The notes below the pieces were generated by a model. The model had not been told where the DNA came from. It saw only the letters and a program-made list of their open reading frames with translations, and did no database searches. From the NCBI RefSeq assembly GCF_000027005.1, contig NC_012964.1, forward strand, positions 2,330,164-2,394,163: a stretch of DNA of 64,000 bases, written 5' to 3'. The stretch is from Komagataella phaffii GS115. Its lineage: Eukaryota; Ascomycota; Pichiomycetes; Pichiales; Pichiaceae. Made by a program: the position numbers and the translations under genes. Positions 18,750 to 28,596 of this stretch are shown here, piece after piece (the stretch's first letter is position 1; each line of letters begins with the position of its first letter).

Positions 18750-21137
18750 ATGTTTACCTCTTCGTTTTCCAAAGTCTCAAAAAAATCAAAGAATACCTTC
18801 AATGCCAGCCCACCTGAGAAAAAGCAAAAAAAATCTGAATCGAAGGATTGGAGTCCCAAGAGTCCACAAGGTGGACATCCCGAGTTTTCCGAAGAGGGCA
18901 CCAGCTCCAAGGAGTCCAAAACTGTCCAACAGTTTCCTTCCTTCGATCACTTGATTGACGATTTACCATCGTTTGAAATGCATAATAGCTTGCTGAATAG
19001 AACTTTTCAAGCCACTGATTCCCCAAGCCATGATCTTCCTGACGACTCCTCCTCAACGGATGGCAACCAAAATCGTTTTTCCGAAAATCCTCCTGTTCGC
19101 CCTTCTTTGGTAACTCAGGGAACCGCAACCTCATTGACTCGTTTTCAGAACTCCAACCAGGACTCCATACTGAATAATTTGAACAGCTTGGCTAAAGTGC
19201 ATGCGCCATTGAACGTCACAATCAAGCTTACCACAAAACATGGAGACGGAAAGAGGTCAACTCTGCTAGAGCCAATGCTGAAAGAATTTACCACTGGGGA
19301 CATTGTCGCTGGTATCGTCACTGCCAGGAATACTAGTTCCAAACCCATCAAGTTTGACATGTTCACAGTTTCCCTGGAAGGATACGCTAAAGTTCTTACA
19401 GGATCAGGCTCGTCTAATCTCAAGTATTACTCTCATACATTTCTCAACATGTTTGACCTCAACGCATCGTTCCATACGTGTAACTCGCCTGAGTCCAACA
19501 CTTTGAAGATCGATCCCAGTGATGGATTCTACATTGGACTTCCAGTGGACAAAGTTTTCCGGCCCAACGTGACGTACAAAAAATCATTCACTTTCAAGTT
19601 TCCTTCTGTGTTATTGGATCACGTTTGCACGCACCAGCATGATGCTCATTTTATGTTACCACCCACTTTTGGGCTGGACAGGAGCAGCATGGATGGGAGA
19701 GCCGAAAAAATTGCTATAAACGGCAATTCTGGCTATGGAGTTTTATATGAACCAGGTTCCCCTATTCTAACTAGAGATCTTAGTTATGCTAATGAGTCCG
19801 TTTCCTATGCAATCAAGGCGAGAGCCTTGAGTAAAAAAGAAGACTATGAAGTGCAGGACGGAGAGTTCAACAGAAATATTTTGGCTGAAAGTGAACACCA
19901 TCTAAGGTTTATTCCGGTTAATGCGTACGACAACCCTGCGAATTATGAGCTTTCTACTGATGTCCAGTTTAGAATGTTGAAAAAGTCTATTGATTCCAAC
20001 ATTTGCAAGTTAGAGCAACACTACCAACTTATTTACTTTGGTATCGAACCCAATGATGTGGATTATAACTTTTCCAGGATGTACTTTAACGAAAAAAATT
20101 CAGAAAAAAAGCTTAACCCGTATAGTTATCAGAATAACATCAGCTTGCAATATGATGTCGAGAATTTGGACTGCTCCGAAAGGAAAAAGTTGCCCGATGC
20201 CAAGCAGTTTCAAAGTAGAAAGGTTTACGAAGAAGAGGCATTCGAACTAAAGAAACAATCAGTGATCAGCATCCCTATTTCAAATAAACGGTCTCAAAAC
20301 GGTTTTATGCGAATGCGAGCCAAAATTCCTAGTACAGGACTAACGTACATTAGACCAAGATTCTGTACTCCTTCGGTGGAACAGAGTAAGAAGACTGGGC
20401 TAAACTTACAGGTAATAGAACTGGAATTGGAATATGTCCCACCCATGAATTGCCATACAATGAATGCATCCAAGATGATTAAACCTCCTCAACAGGATGT
20501 CGAGATCAAAGATATTCTACTTGAAACTATAACCTATAGGTCGATCGAGCCAGTGCCAGTTACCTTTGCGAATTTTAACTTCACCAAAGAGGATGAGCTG
20601 GCTGAACACAAGAAAGATTTTCTTACATTCCAAAAGCGTTTGGATAAGCTCCCTAAAAAATTCGTCCATGCTAACATGCCAAAACAGACTCTTAGAGACA
20701 TCAAAGCTATGGTTGACCTGAGATATCATACTAACAACATCAAGGTTCTGAAAATCAAATCTCAAGTACAAGAAAAATGGCGCCCGATAGAGATATTGGA
20801 AGAAGACAAACCGTCTCCTAAGAGTACCCCAACCAGTCCTCTTTACGAGAAATCCACCAGTTATTTCCCTCCTGCGGAAACATACTTTGAAAGTCGAGCT
20901 AACAGCTTTAGTTCTCAAAGCGGAGAGAAAAATAGGTCCAAGATTAAGTGGAGCAAAAAAATTGTAATTGAGATTGATTTTAATTATCAACAAGATTTCA
21001 AGAACCTTGTCTTAGTGCCTACCTTCAGTACATGTTTGCTTGGACGACTGTATGGAATAGTCATCAATGTTGATCTCCATAGTTATGGGGTAAAGTCGCT
21101 AAACGTCCCGATAAAGGTGTACAATATGGGTGTTTAG
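18750..21137 (+). CDS. BUL1/BUL2-type arrestin-like ubiquitin-ligase adaptor (first tandem copy)
   Basis: The 795-residue protein resembles fungal Bul1/Bul2, adaptors that bring the Rsp5 ubiquitin ligase to permeases. The hallmark DLPSFEMHNSLLNRTF lies at residues 71-86. It is followed by the Bul N-terminal arrestin fold with FTTGDIVAGIVTARNTSS and PIKFDMFTVSLEGYAKV, then by YKKSFTFKFP and SYAIKARAL, and a C-terminal Bul domain ending VPIKVYNMGV. The N-terminus is basic and Ser-rich. I find no canonical PPxY motif, which Bul proteins normally use to bind Rsp5; the nearest is an FPPAETY stretch. A diverged paralogue follows on the same strand after about 520 bases. Confidence 0.75.
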   Translation: MFTSSFSKVSKKSKNTFNASPPEKKQKKSESKDWSPKSPQGGHPEFSEEGTSSKESKTVQQFPSFDHLIDDLPSFEMHNSLLNRTFQATDSPSHDLPDDSSSTDGNQNRFSENPPVRPSLVTQGTATSLTRFQNSNQDSILNNLNSLAKVHAPLNVTIKLTTKHGDGKRSTLLEPMLKEFTTGDIVAGIVTARNTSSKPIKFDMFTVSLEGYAKVLTGSGSSNLKYYSHTFLNMFDLNASFHTCNSPESNTLKIDPSDGFYIGLPVDKVFRPNVTYKKSFTFKFPSVLLDHVCTHQHDAHFMLPPTFGLDRSSMDGRAEKIAINGNSGYGVLYEPGSPILTRDLSYANESVSYAIKARALSKKEDYEVQDGEFNRNILAESEHHLRFIPVNAYDNPANYELSTDVQFRMLKKSIDSNICKLEQHYQLIYFGIEPNDVDYNFSRMYFNEKNSEKKLNPYSYQNNISLQYDVENLDCSERKKLPDAKQFQSRKVYEEEAFELKKQSVISIPISNKRSQNGFMRMRAKIPSTGLTYIRPRFCTPSVEQSKKTGLNLQVIELELEYVPPMNCHTMNASKMIKPPQQDVEIKDILLETITYRSIEPVPVTFANFNFTKEDELAEHKKDFLTFQKRLDKLPKKFVHANMPKQTLRDIKAMVDLRYHTNNIKVLKIKSQVQEKWRPIEILEEDKPSPKSTPTSPLYEKSTSYFPPAETYFESRANSFSSQSGEKNRSKIKWSKKIVIEIDFNYQQDFKNLVLVPTFSTCLLGRLYGIVINVDLHSYGVKSLNVPIKVYNMGV

Positions 21138-21656
21138 GAGTTTGACTAACTAGATTAGTAAGAAGAAATGACCTGAAAAAACGTAATCATGATAAGCTGG
21201 GAAGTTATTGAATTGTGACTCAGTGTTTATCTTTGGCCCTGGAATGGGAAAGCATTGATGTTTTGATGTTTCTTCGGCAAATCGAACATTCTGGAACGTA
21301 TATGAAGCCTTATTAATTTGATAGTGAAGAGTCAGAAAAGCGAAAAATTAGAAAGTCTCAATTGTATTGGGGGGTTTCCTGCATACTATCTCTGATTGCA
21401 CCATACTGTATGACCCTCGAACAATAGAGCGCTATCACCTTTTGAACGTGTTGTTCTCATAAATGGGAAATGGGACTTCCGCTGACAATTCAGCTGAAAC
21501 GTTTTTGGGCGGGTGACTCATTAAGTCTGTCCCTTCGGCCATTTTTACCTTATTGAGATCTAACCTCCTTAAATATATATAACGGGAGTAAGAACCTGCC
21601 TTTTTCTATATCTACTCTACTAGACTTCTCTATACTACCACTATTGGCTGTTGGTC
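21138..21656 (+). promoter_or_regulatory. Promoter region of the second BUL-type gene
   Basis: About 520 bases between the two paralogues. TATATATAA at 21574-21582 lies about 75-80 bases before the ATG at 21657, a plausible TATA box. No gene is seen. Confidence 0.5.
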
Positions 21657-23870
21657 ATGCGCAACGAACTGCCACCGTATAGATCCGAAAACAGGGTTCA
21701 AATCCAGGACAAACATGATGATGATATCTATGACATATTGCCTTCATTCGAAATGCACAATTACTACCTTAACAGGACATTCAAGGATGTAGAATTGGAA
21801 ACCACAAGACTTTCGGGTATATTTCAACCCCCTAGCTATTGCGATCATTCTACTACCACTAGCTCAACTGAGTCTAGTTCGTCTACGTTGTATTCCACTC
21901 CAAGTTTGCTGGAAGTCCGAAGATCAGGTATCTTGAATAACGTCAATAAGTTGCCCAAATTAGAAAAATCTCCTTTAATTCTACAAATTCATGTTACGAA
22001 AGATTTCCCCAAGTTAGGAAAGACTTCAATTCCAGAATCAGCTCTAAAGGAGTACACATCTAACGATCTTATCACTGGATATATCACTGTTCGTAATACC
22101 AGCTCTAAACCCGTTGATTTTCAAATGTTCACACTGTCCTTGGAAGGAACCTCAAAAATTATTCAACTTGATGGCCCTTCTAGCGGTTTACGCTTTTTCT
22201 CCAAGAATTTCCTTAAAATGTTTGATTTATCTGTTTCCAACAACAATATACCGAACCAGGATCTCAAACCCGGTGCCGTTGACCCTGTAGATGGTACCTA
22301 CTATGGTCTTCCTGAGGGCAACGTTCTACAACCCAATGTTACTTATAAGAAGTTTTTCGTCTTTAAGCTGCCAACTCAATGTCTTAATGACAAATGTCAG
22401 CATTTCGGTTGCCACCAGCAACATTTGATGCTTCCCCCAACTATGGGTGTAGACATTACCAGCTTCGATAAGAAGGCTCAAAGCATCAAAATTAATTCAA
22501 ACTTGGGTTATGGTCGATTAGTTGGTGAGCTGGGGACCCCCATTAAGACTAAGGATTTTACCTCTGATTATGAATCTATTACTTATATGTTGAAGGCCCG
22601 ATTTATCGGCGAATATGGCAACGAGCTGGCCCGTTTGTCTGAAAGAGAATACCACATCCGTTTTATTCCATATGGTTTCTGTCAACCTTATAATACCTCT
22701 TTGAGAGAAATAAACCCAGAGGTGCAGTTGTCTCAACTATACGAAACTTCTTTCAACCAATTAGCCGCACTAAGGCAAGAATCCGACCTCAGAAACAATT
22801 TTGGTGTTGAAGCTTCTACCACTCTGGGTCAGCTATACCTTCAAGACGATGATGAAGAGGCAAAATTGAAGCAACAGAATCTAATAGAAACGGCTTCTTC
22901 TTCCGAAAAGCAAGTTTTGCAAGACAAGACGGAAAAGGCTAACCAGCTGGTGAGCTTCCCCATCTCCAATCCGAACAAGGATACTAACTACGAGGTCACA
23001 AACCTATTTCTGTTGAAGCAAAACAAACATACCAAGCTGCAGAGAGTTTTGAAAGGCTCTAAGCATAAGGACAGTGCCAGAAACGAGTTTGGAAGCATCA
23101 CCATCATTGCCAATGTCCCTACCGAAGGTTTGCCATATATTGCACCCAAGTTGTTGAAATCTTCTTCCGCCAAGCAAGGTCTTTTGAACCCAATGAATAA
23201 GGCTAACATCAACCTGCTAGAGAGCTCTCTAGACGACCTGGAAAAGTCTGATCTGAGTGTCATTGATATGAACTTGGAGTATGAACCGACTTCAGAGACC
23301 GGTTTACCAAATATTGATATAGCAAACATAATGTTGCAAGCCATAACAACCAAGACTTCCACATCTGCTCCCATAACTTTCGGAAATTCATCCAAGCTTT
23401 TCAATGGCTACTTCAAGGACCCTGAAACAAACCAAGAAATCAACAAGTTTGACTTCTATGTGCTCAAATTCAAGAAGTTGCAGAGGCAAATCCAAAAGAT
23501 GAGCGAGACGGATCTGGCTCTATTTGATCGTCAAACTGCTTCGGATATTGCCAGTATCGCCAGTATGCAATATCGTAAGAACTACATTCCAAACGTGGTT
23601 CAGATACAGTCAATGATCAATGGAAAATGGACTAAGCAAGCTGATTCCAACAAATACAAAAAGAATATTAAAATCCTAATCAAACTTAACGATACTAACA
23701 AAAATAACTACACAGTGATTCCCACTTTCGAAGATTGTTTGATATCGAGGCTATACAACTTGAAGCTGGATCTCTCATTCAAAGAGAACACTGCATCAAA
23801 GGACGGCTTTGAGATGAGCCGCAGTTTGTATATCCCTATCAGAGTGAGAAAGTTCGACTTCAACGAGTAG
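21657..23870 (+). CDS. BUL1/BUL2-type arrestin-like ubiquitin-ligase adaptor (second tandem copy)
   Basis: The 737-residue protein is a paralogue of the preceding gene, sharing DILPSFEMHNYYLNRTF (residues 26-42), the arrestin-type segment ITVRNTSSKPVDFQMFTLSL, YKKFFVFKLP and the C-terminal YIPIRVRKF. Unlike the first copy it has a canonical PPSY at residues 58-61 and an LPPY at 5-8, both of the kind bound by Rsp5 WW domains. The open frame extends to a TTG at 21651, but the first ATG is 21657. Role by family: selecting plasma-membrane permeases for ubiquitylation and endocytosis. It is convergent with the dihydroorotate dehydrogenase gene, with about 60 bases between the stops. Confidence 0.8.
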   Translation: MRNELPPYRSENRVQIQDKHDDDIYDILPSFEMHNYYLNRTFKDVELETTRLSGIFQPPSYCDHSTTTSSTESSSSTLYSTPSLLEVRRSGILNNVNKLPKLEKSPLILQIHVTKDFPKLGKTSIPESALKEYTSNDLITGYITVRNTSSKPVDFQMFTLSLEGTSKIIQLDGPSSGLRFFSKNFLKMFDLSVSNNNIPNQDLKPGAVDPVDGTYYGLPEGNVLQPNVTYKKFFVFKLPTQCLNDKCQHFGCHQQHLMLPPTMGVDITSFDKKAQSIKINSNLGYGRLVGELGTPIKTKDFTSDYESITYMLKARFIGEYGNELARLSEREYHIRFIPYGFCQPYNTSLREINPEVQLSQLYETSFNQLAALRQESDLRNNFGVEASTTLGQLYLQDDDEEAKLKQQNLIETASSSEKQVLQDKTEKANQLVSFPISNPNKDTNYEVTNLFLLKQNKHTKLQRVLKGSKHKDSARNEFGSITIIANVPTEGLPYIAPKLLKSSSAKQGLLNPMNKANINLLESSLDDLEKSDLSVIDMNLEYEPTSETGLPNIDIANIMLQAITTKTSTSAPITFGNSSKLFNGYFKDPETNQEINKFDFYVLKFKKLQRQIQKMSETDLALFDRQTASDIASIASMQYRKNYIPNVVQIQSMINGKWTKQADSNKYKKNIKILIKLNDTNKNNYTVIPTFEDCLISRLYNLKLDLSFKENTASKDGFEMSRSLYIPIRVRKFDFNE

Positions 23871-23932
23871 TCATTCGTAATCTAAGTACTTTTTATTTAA
23901 GAATTATATCTCTCTAATTTTTCAATATCTAT

Positions 23933-25234
23933 CTATGGGTCGTCTTCACCGACGATCTGCATCCAAGTTTTACCTTCTTTTTTCAGTTCTTGGGTGATTT
24001 CCTGTTTAATCTTATATGGCAAGCTTGGGCCTCTGTAGGCAAATGCAGTGTATAATTCGACAAAAGTAGCACCTGCCTTAGCAAAGTCTATAGCGTCCTT
24101 TCCACTTGCAATTCCTCCACATCCGACGAGTACCAAATTGGAATCCTTAGTGTACTTCCTCAAGTACCGTAAAGCCTTAAGAGATAAAGGTTTAAGCGGT
24201 CTACCAGACAGACCTCCACTTTCTTGCAGGATGGGATCATTAGGAGAAACATAAGTGGTTGGTCTAGAAATTGTGGTATTAGAAACGACGATACCATCGA
24301 TACGGGCATTTTTTGCGGATGTTGCAATGTCTTTAATCTCTTCTTCTGTTAGATCGGGAGCAATTTTAACCAAAACAGGGGCCTTAGATTTGTTGTCTAG
24401 AGCACTATTGACCTTATCTCTTTCGCTAACGACTCGCTCCAACAGACTGGTCAGTTTCGATCCAGCCTGAAGATCTCTTAGACCAGGGGTGTTTGGGGAA
24501 GAAACATTGATAACTAAAACATCAGCATAGGGACCTAAACGTTGTATACCTTTGACATAATCTTCGACTTCGTCCCCTGTTTTATTCTTACCCAAATTGA
24601 TTCCCAATAACTTACCAGGTCTGAAAGCATTATTGGGTGGAGGTTGGCCACTTTTCTGGTAGTCTTTTACAAATGAATCAAACCTCTTTCGCAGCCTTGC
24701 CAAAACATTCCAATGCCCAGAAGAATTGAATCCATACCTGTTTATGACTGATTCATCTTTGGGAATTCTGAAAAAACGGGGTTTAGGATTTCCTGGTTGA
24801 GGTTCAGGAGTAATTGAACCAATTTCAACGTAACTAAATCCAGTATTGTAAAGACCGTCCATTGCTTCACCGTCTTTATCCAGACCGGCGGCAATACCGA
24901 CAGGATTGGATAACTCTTTTCCAAAAACGGAAACTTTCAGTACCTCATCATCAATATCCTTGTACAATCTTGGAGATAGACCATACTTAAGACAAAGAAT
25001 TCCTAACTTGTGGCCATCTTCGGCTGATGTAGTCAGCCTAATTGCCGGACAAACCAGGTACTCGTGAATGGCAGATCGGGCATCAAAAAAGTACAAACCG
25101 AAGAGAACTCCTCCCACACCAATAGCCAGAGGACCCGCCAGCGACGCCTTGAGCAGAGACTGGGGTTTCTTTGGCAAAAGTGGCAAACGCTTAGATAACG
25201 TGTTTAGGGCGGACTTTCTCACCAAATTGAACAT
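23933..25234 (-). CDS. URA9: Dihydroorotate dehydrogenase, mitochondrial quinone-linked (class 2)
   Basis: The 433-residue protein catalyses the fourth step of pyrimidine synthesis, oxidising dihydroorotate to orotate and passing electrons to ubiquinone at the inner mitochondrial membrane. A basic presequence is followed by one hydrophobic segment ([17 protein letters not shown], about 34-50) and the class 2 N-terminal quinone tunnel region. Signatures are [15 protein letters not shown] for FMN binding, [11 protein letters not shown] carrying the class 2 catalytic serine, and SNTTISRP. This is the respiration-linked enzyme of most eukaryotes, not the fumarate-linked cytosolic enzyme of Saccharomyces cerevisiae, hence the K. 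lactis symbol URA9. Confidence 0.93.
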   Translation of the reverse strand: MFNLVRKSALNTLSKRLPLLPKKPQSLLKASLAGPLAIGVGGVLFGLYFFDARSAIHEYLVCPAIRLTTSAEDGHKLGILCLKYGLSPRLYKDIDDEVLKVSVFGKELSNPVGIAAGLDKDGEAMDGLYNTGFSYVEIGSITPEPQPGNPKPRFFRIPKDESVINRYGFNSSGHWNVLARLRKRFDSFVKDYQKSGQPPPNNAFRPGKLLGINLGKNKTGDEVEDYVKGIQRLGPYADVLVINVSSPNTPGLRDLQAGSKLTSLLERVVSERDKVNSALDNKSKAPVLVKIAPDLTEEEIKDIATSAKNARIDGIVVSNTTISRPTTYVSPNDPILQESGGLSGRPLKPLSLKALRYLRKYTKDSNLVLVGCGGIASGKDAIDFAKAGATFVELYTAFAYRGPSLPYKIKQEITQELKKEGKTWMQIVGEDDP

Positions 25235-25399
25235 ATTAAGGAATTAAAGAAAGTTCCAGCAAAAGTGGGTAAAATGGACCCTTGGAGTAGTTTAAGTATA
25301 AGATCTCTGACGAAAATAAATCATTCGATGCTGACGGGTGTTTCCCGAATTATTATATAATTATAAATCTTCAATCGGATTATTCGAGGAGGGGAAGCA

Positions 25400-26603
25400 T
25401 GGTCTCAAGAATTGATATAAGATGATGAGACTGAATGATGAACAGACCTACTCCTCAGCTAGATGATAGAGATTTATGCTTCTTAAGCTGATTGAAAGTA
25501 TACCCATTATCCACGGGAACAGAAACTTAGCTGAGTATGACGTTCTTGGACTATTCGAAATGCATATACTTTTTGAACAGGAGTTCGCCACAAAACGTAT
25601 CCCATGTCAGTTCTAAAGAATTCGGACTTAGACGATTCAAGGAACATGAACATGGATAAGTTTGATCTGCAACGCCTTCTGAAGAATTGTCTACATAGCT
25701 TCAAAAGAAATTGGCAAATTACATTCCCCAGTTACCAGAGAAACAATTGACCTCAGAGAATATTCGTATCCAATATATGATGAATTTTTCAAGACTTTAA
25801 GCAATCAAAGATCACTGGACATCAAAAACAATACTCCTGCTGATATTTCTGGGCCTCAAAAATGTCAAGAATGAGCCCAAAAATCTCAACACTTTTTGGA
25901 AAATGTCTTATCTATCCGCCTATTGGCATCTATATTACCGCAAGAAAAGACATCATGGCTGAGCAAAGGTGTGAAATCCTCGATCCTGGACGATTCATAT
26001 CTCAGATTCTTTCTAGAAAGATTATTCTGTCAAATAGGAAGTGCAACAGGATCTTCGTCTCAAGCTTCTTTTTTTTTAAGTTGGACAGTATGTTCATCAT
26101 TTGTTGACCCATCACGGGTTTTCTCAAACCACGTTACTCGGATTTGAATTGGGCATCGTTATCTGGGAGGGCACCGTTGATTTATCTGAAGACAACCGAA
26201 CTTCTTGAACATTAGTATCTTTGTCTGCAAAAGTTTTGTGTTCCCCCAAGACTCATTGAGTACACTATAAAGTTACCATTAGCAACACCAATAAATCAAG
26301 CACCACGACAAATGCCGCTAAAAAATGTATATTTGGTCATCCTTGAAGTGAGGGAATATTAGGTCCGGTTTACTCCTTTTGGTTATCGTTCACTCCTTTG
26401 AAGTGGAACCTGCGTTTGAACGGACAACCAAGTATTATTCAAATCCAATCAAAAATGAGCTGATTGACTTGCGGCAACAGTCTCAGCCTCAATCTCAGGA
26501 CTTATCAAAATATAGGCTAACTTATGTGATCAATGGCACCTCACATAAGTTAGACTCCAAATTTCATGAGAGACATATAACATTTTACAGAGCGGCATTC
26601 TAA
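25400..26603 (+). pseudogene. Possible decayed coding region(s), identity unknown
   Basis: No intact gene is present, but protein-like stretches appear with stops between them. From about 25715 a frame reads KLHSPVTRETIDLREYSYPI, meets a TGA near 25875, and continues in the same frame as a roughly 80-residue stretch around SWLSKGVKSSILDDSYLRFF. In another frame about 26110-26340 reads protein-like with one stop, and 26352-26603 encodes about 83 residues without an ATG (SFEVEPAFERTTKYYSNP). The amino-acid usage is more balanced than in typical spacer DNA here. I cannot name a family, and chance remains possible. Confidence 0.3.
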
Positions 26604-27682
26604 TACATTTCTTTCACGCCTCTAGTTATCTCTGCTTGGAAAGCTGTAGAATCAAATAATTGGTAAATAGGTGATCACATATCTTCAAGAACTGGACTCC
26701 GGAGTGATCTGCAAATCTGCATGAGGTTTCTCAACACGTTCTAAGAATAGTTCTCAAACTTCAAAAAAGTAGCTCGGATGCTGTTCAATAGTCTGGGAAG
26801 GCAGGAATAAAATATAGAATTAAACCACTCCGAGGTTAGTTCTGAAGCGTGTCCCATCTGCAGCCTTTTTCCAACCTTTGGGGGTTGTTTAATGGCTCAG
26901 ATACTTGAGAAAGACATTAACATAAACATCCAATCAGGAGACAACAAACTGCATGAGCGTACGCACTACCAGGGAAACGTGTAACTCCAGCTGGGGCTAG
27001 CAGTTGCTTCTGAGACTGGATTGGTTGGAAAGGTTGCCTGACTTTTGTTTTTGGAGTCGACCTTAGTTTCCTGTTTTTTCTGGTGAGGTGTGTCACGGTA
27101 CTATTTATTAGAAACTGTGGATATAAATAGACTTCGGAGTAAGGACTCCGGTCCGCGGATCGCTGTGGAGGAGTACAATATCCCCACAAAAAAGTGAGAA
27201 ATTTGAAATTCCGGCTGATTGTTGTTTTTGACCCTGGTTGCTACATTTGAACAATAGGATTTTGAAAGCGTTACTATGACAATTTTGGAGAAGTCCGGGG
27301 TTACAAGGTTGAGTACAAAGTGATCAAAAGCGCAATTATCTACATATGGCAAGCAAAGACGGTTGCTGTAAGACAGAGCTACTCAGTCCTTTCTTTTTTG
27401 CAAACCAAACCATCTTGATTGTGCGTGATCCAATCTCTATGGCACCCAACTGTTGGGGATGAGCCACTGCGCCTAGATCATCTATTAACTTTCTTTTCTT
27501 TTTTCCATCGCGCAAATTTTGTATTTTTTACCCGATGGAGTTTCTTTTTCTGACTAAGGTATAAAGGTAGACGGAACACTTGCAAATCTTTTCTTCTGTC
27601 ACATTCATTTTTGCACAAAAGCTTCAAGATTGAATAGCAATCGCTTCCCCAAATTCAACTATTATCCCACACTCCCCATTAA
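26604..27682 (+). promoter_or_regulatory. Upstream region of the D-arabinitol dehydrogenase gene
   Basis: About 1.1 kb without a supportable gene. GGTATAAAGG at 27559-27568 lies about 115 bases before the ATG and is a likely TATA box. The preceding CT-rich tract (about 27485-27550) is typical of strongly expressed yeast promoters. Confidence 0.5.
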
Positions 27683-28522
27683 ATGTCGTTATCGTTAGAC
27701 AACATAGTTCCAAGCTTCAGATTGGACGGATCAGTCAGTATTGTCACTGGTGGTTCCGGAGGGCTGGCTTCTGTGATCACCAAAGCCCTTTTGGCACAAG
27801 GTTCCGAAATTGCTGTCGTTGATCTCAACTTGGAACGTACAAAGGAGGCAGCCGAGCTCCTGATCGAGTGGGGAAAGGAAAACCTCGCCAAGGCCAATGG
27901 AGGCTCTGTACCTAGAGTGACTTACTGGGCCTGTAACGTTGCCGACGCTGCCAATGTCGAGGAGGTATTCACCAATGTCAACAAGGAACATGGTAAGTTG
28001 GCTGAATACTTAGTACATTGCGCCGGATACTGCGAGAATTTTCCGGCTCATGAGTACCCTGCCCGAAATGCAGAAAGCTTGGTACAGGTCAATTTGCTGG
28101 GGTCACTATATGTTTCCCAGTCATTTGCCCGTCCTTTAATTAAATCCGGCCACAGAAACGGATCCATCGTGCTAGTTGGATCCATGTCCGGGACTATTGT
28201 TAACGACCCACAACCTCAAGTCGCATACAATATGTCTAAGGCTGGTGTCATTCACCTGGCAAGATCACTTGCTTGCGAATGGGCTCCTTACAACATCAGA
28301 GTTAACACACTGTCTCCAGGATACATCCTGACACCTTTGACCAGAAACGTCATTTCAGGTCATACTGAAATGAAGGATTCTTGGGAATCAAAAGTACCTA
28401 TGAAGAGGCTAGCTGAACCTAACGAATTCGTGGGCTCAGTTCTCTACCTCCTTTCGAAGACTGGCTCTTCTTACACCACAGGACATAACCTGGTGGTCGA
28501 TGGTGGTTACGAATGCTGGTAA
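27683..28522 (+). CDS. ARDH: D-arabinitol 2-dehydrogenase (ribulose-forming), SDR family
   Basis: The 279-residue short-chain dehydrogenase closely matches the D-arabinitol 2-dehydrogenase of Scheffersomyces and Candida, which interconverts D-arabinitol and D-ribulose with NAD. The cofactor motif is TGGSGGLAS (22-30), with Asp 48 after the second strand favouring NAD over NADP. The catalytic Ser-Tyr-Lys set is Ser 169, Tyr 182 and Lys 186 (AYNMSKAG). The C-terminal stretch SPGYILTPLTRN through YTTGHNLVVDGGYECW is the family fingerprint. The last Gly of the usual TGxxxGxG is Ala, as in the characterised homologues. The ATG is the first in frame behind a good TATA element. Confidence 0.9.
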   Translation: MSLSLDNIVPSFRLDGSVSIVTGGSGGLASVITKALLAQGSEIAVVDLNLERTKEAAELLIEWGKENLAKANGGSVPRVTYWACNVADAANVEEVFTNVNKEHGKLAEYLVHCAGYCENFPAHEYPARNAESLVQVNLLGSLYVSQSFARPLIKSGHRNGSIVLVGSMSGTIVNDPQPQVAYNMSKAGVIHLARSLACEWAPYNIRVNTLSPGYILTPLTRNVISGHTEMKDSWESKVPMKRLAEPNEFVGSVLYLLSKTGSSYTTGHNLVVDGGYECW

Positions 28523-28596
28523 GAGCCGTTCATTATTTTTCTACATGTATATTAGTATATTAGTGATAGGTAATACAGTCTACCAATCTTAAAGGT

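Noticed and set aside
20517..20993. 158-residue minus-strand frame
   Set aside because: Antisense to the first BUL-type gene, low-complexity aromatic composition.
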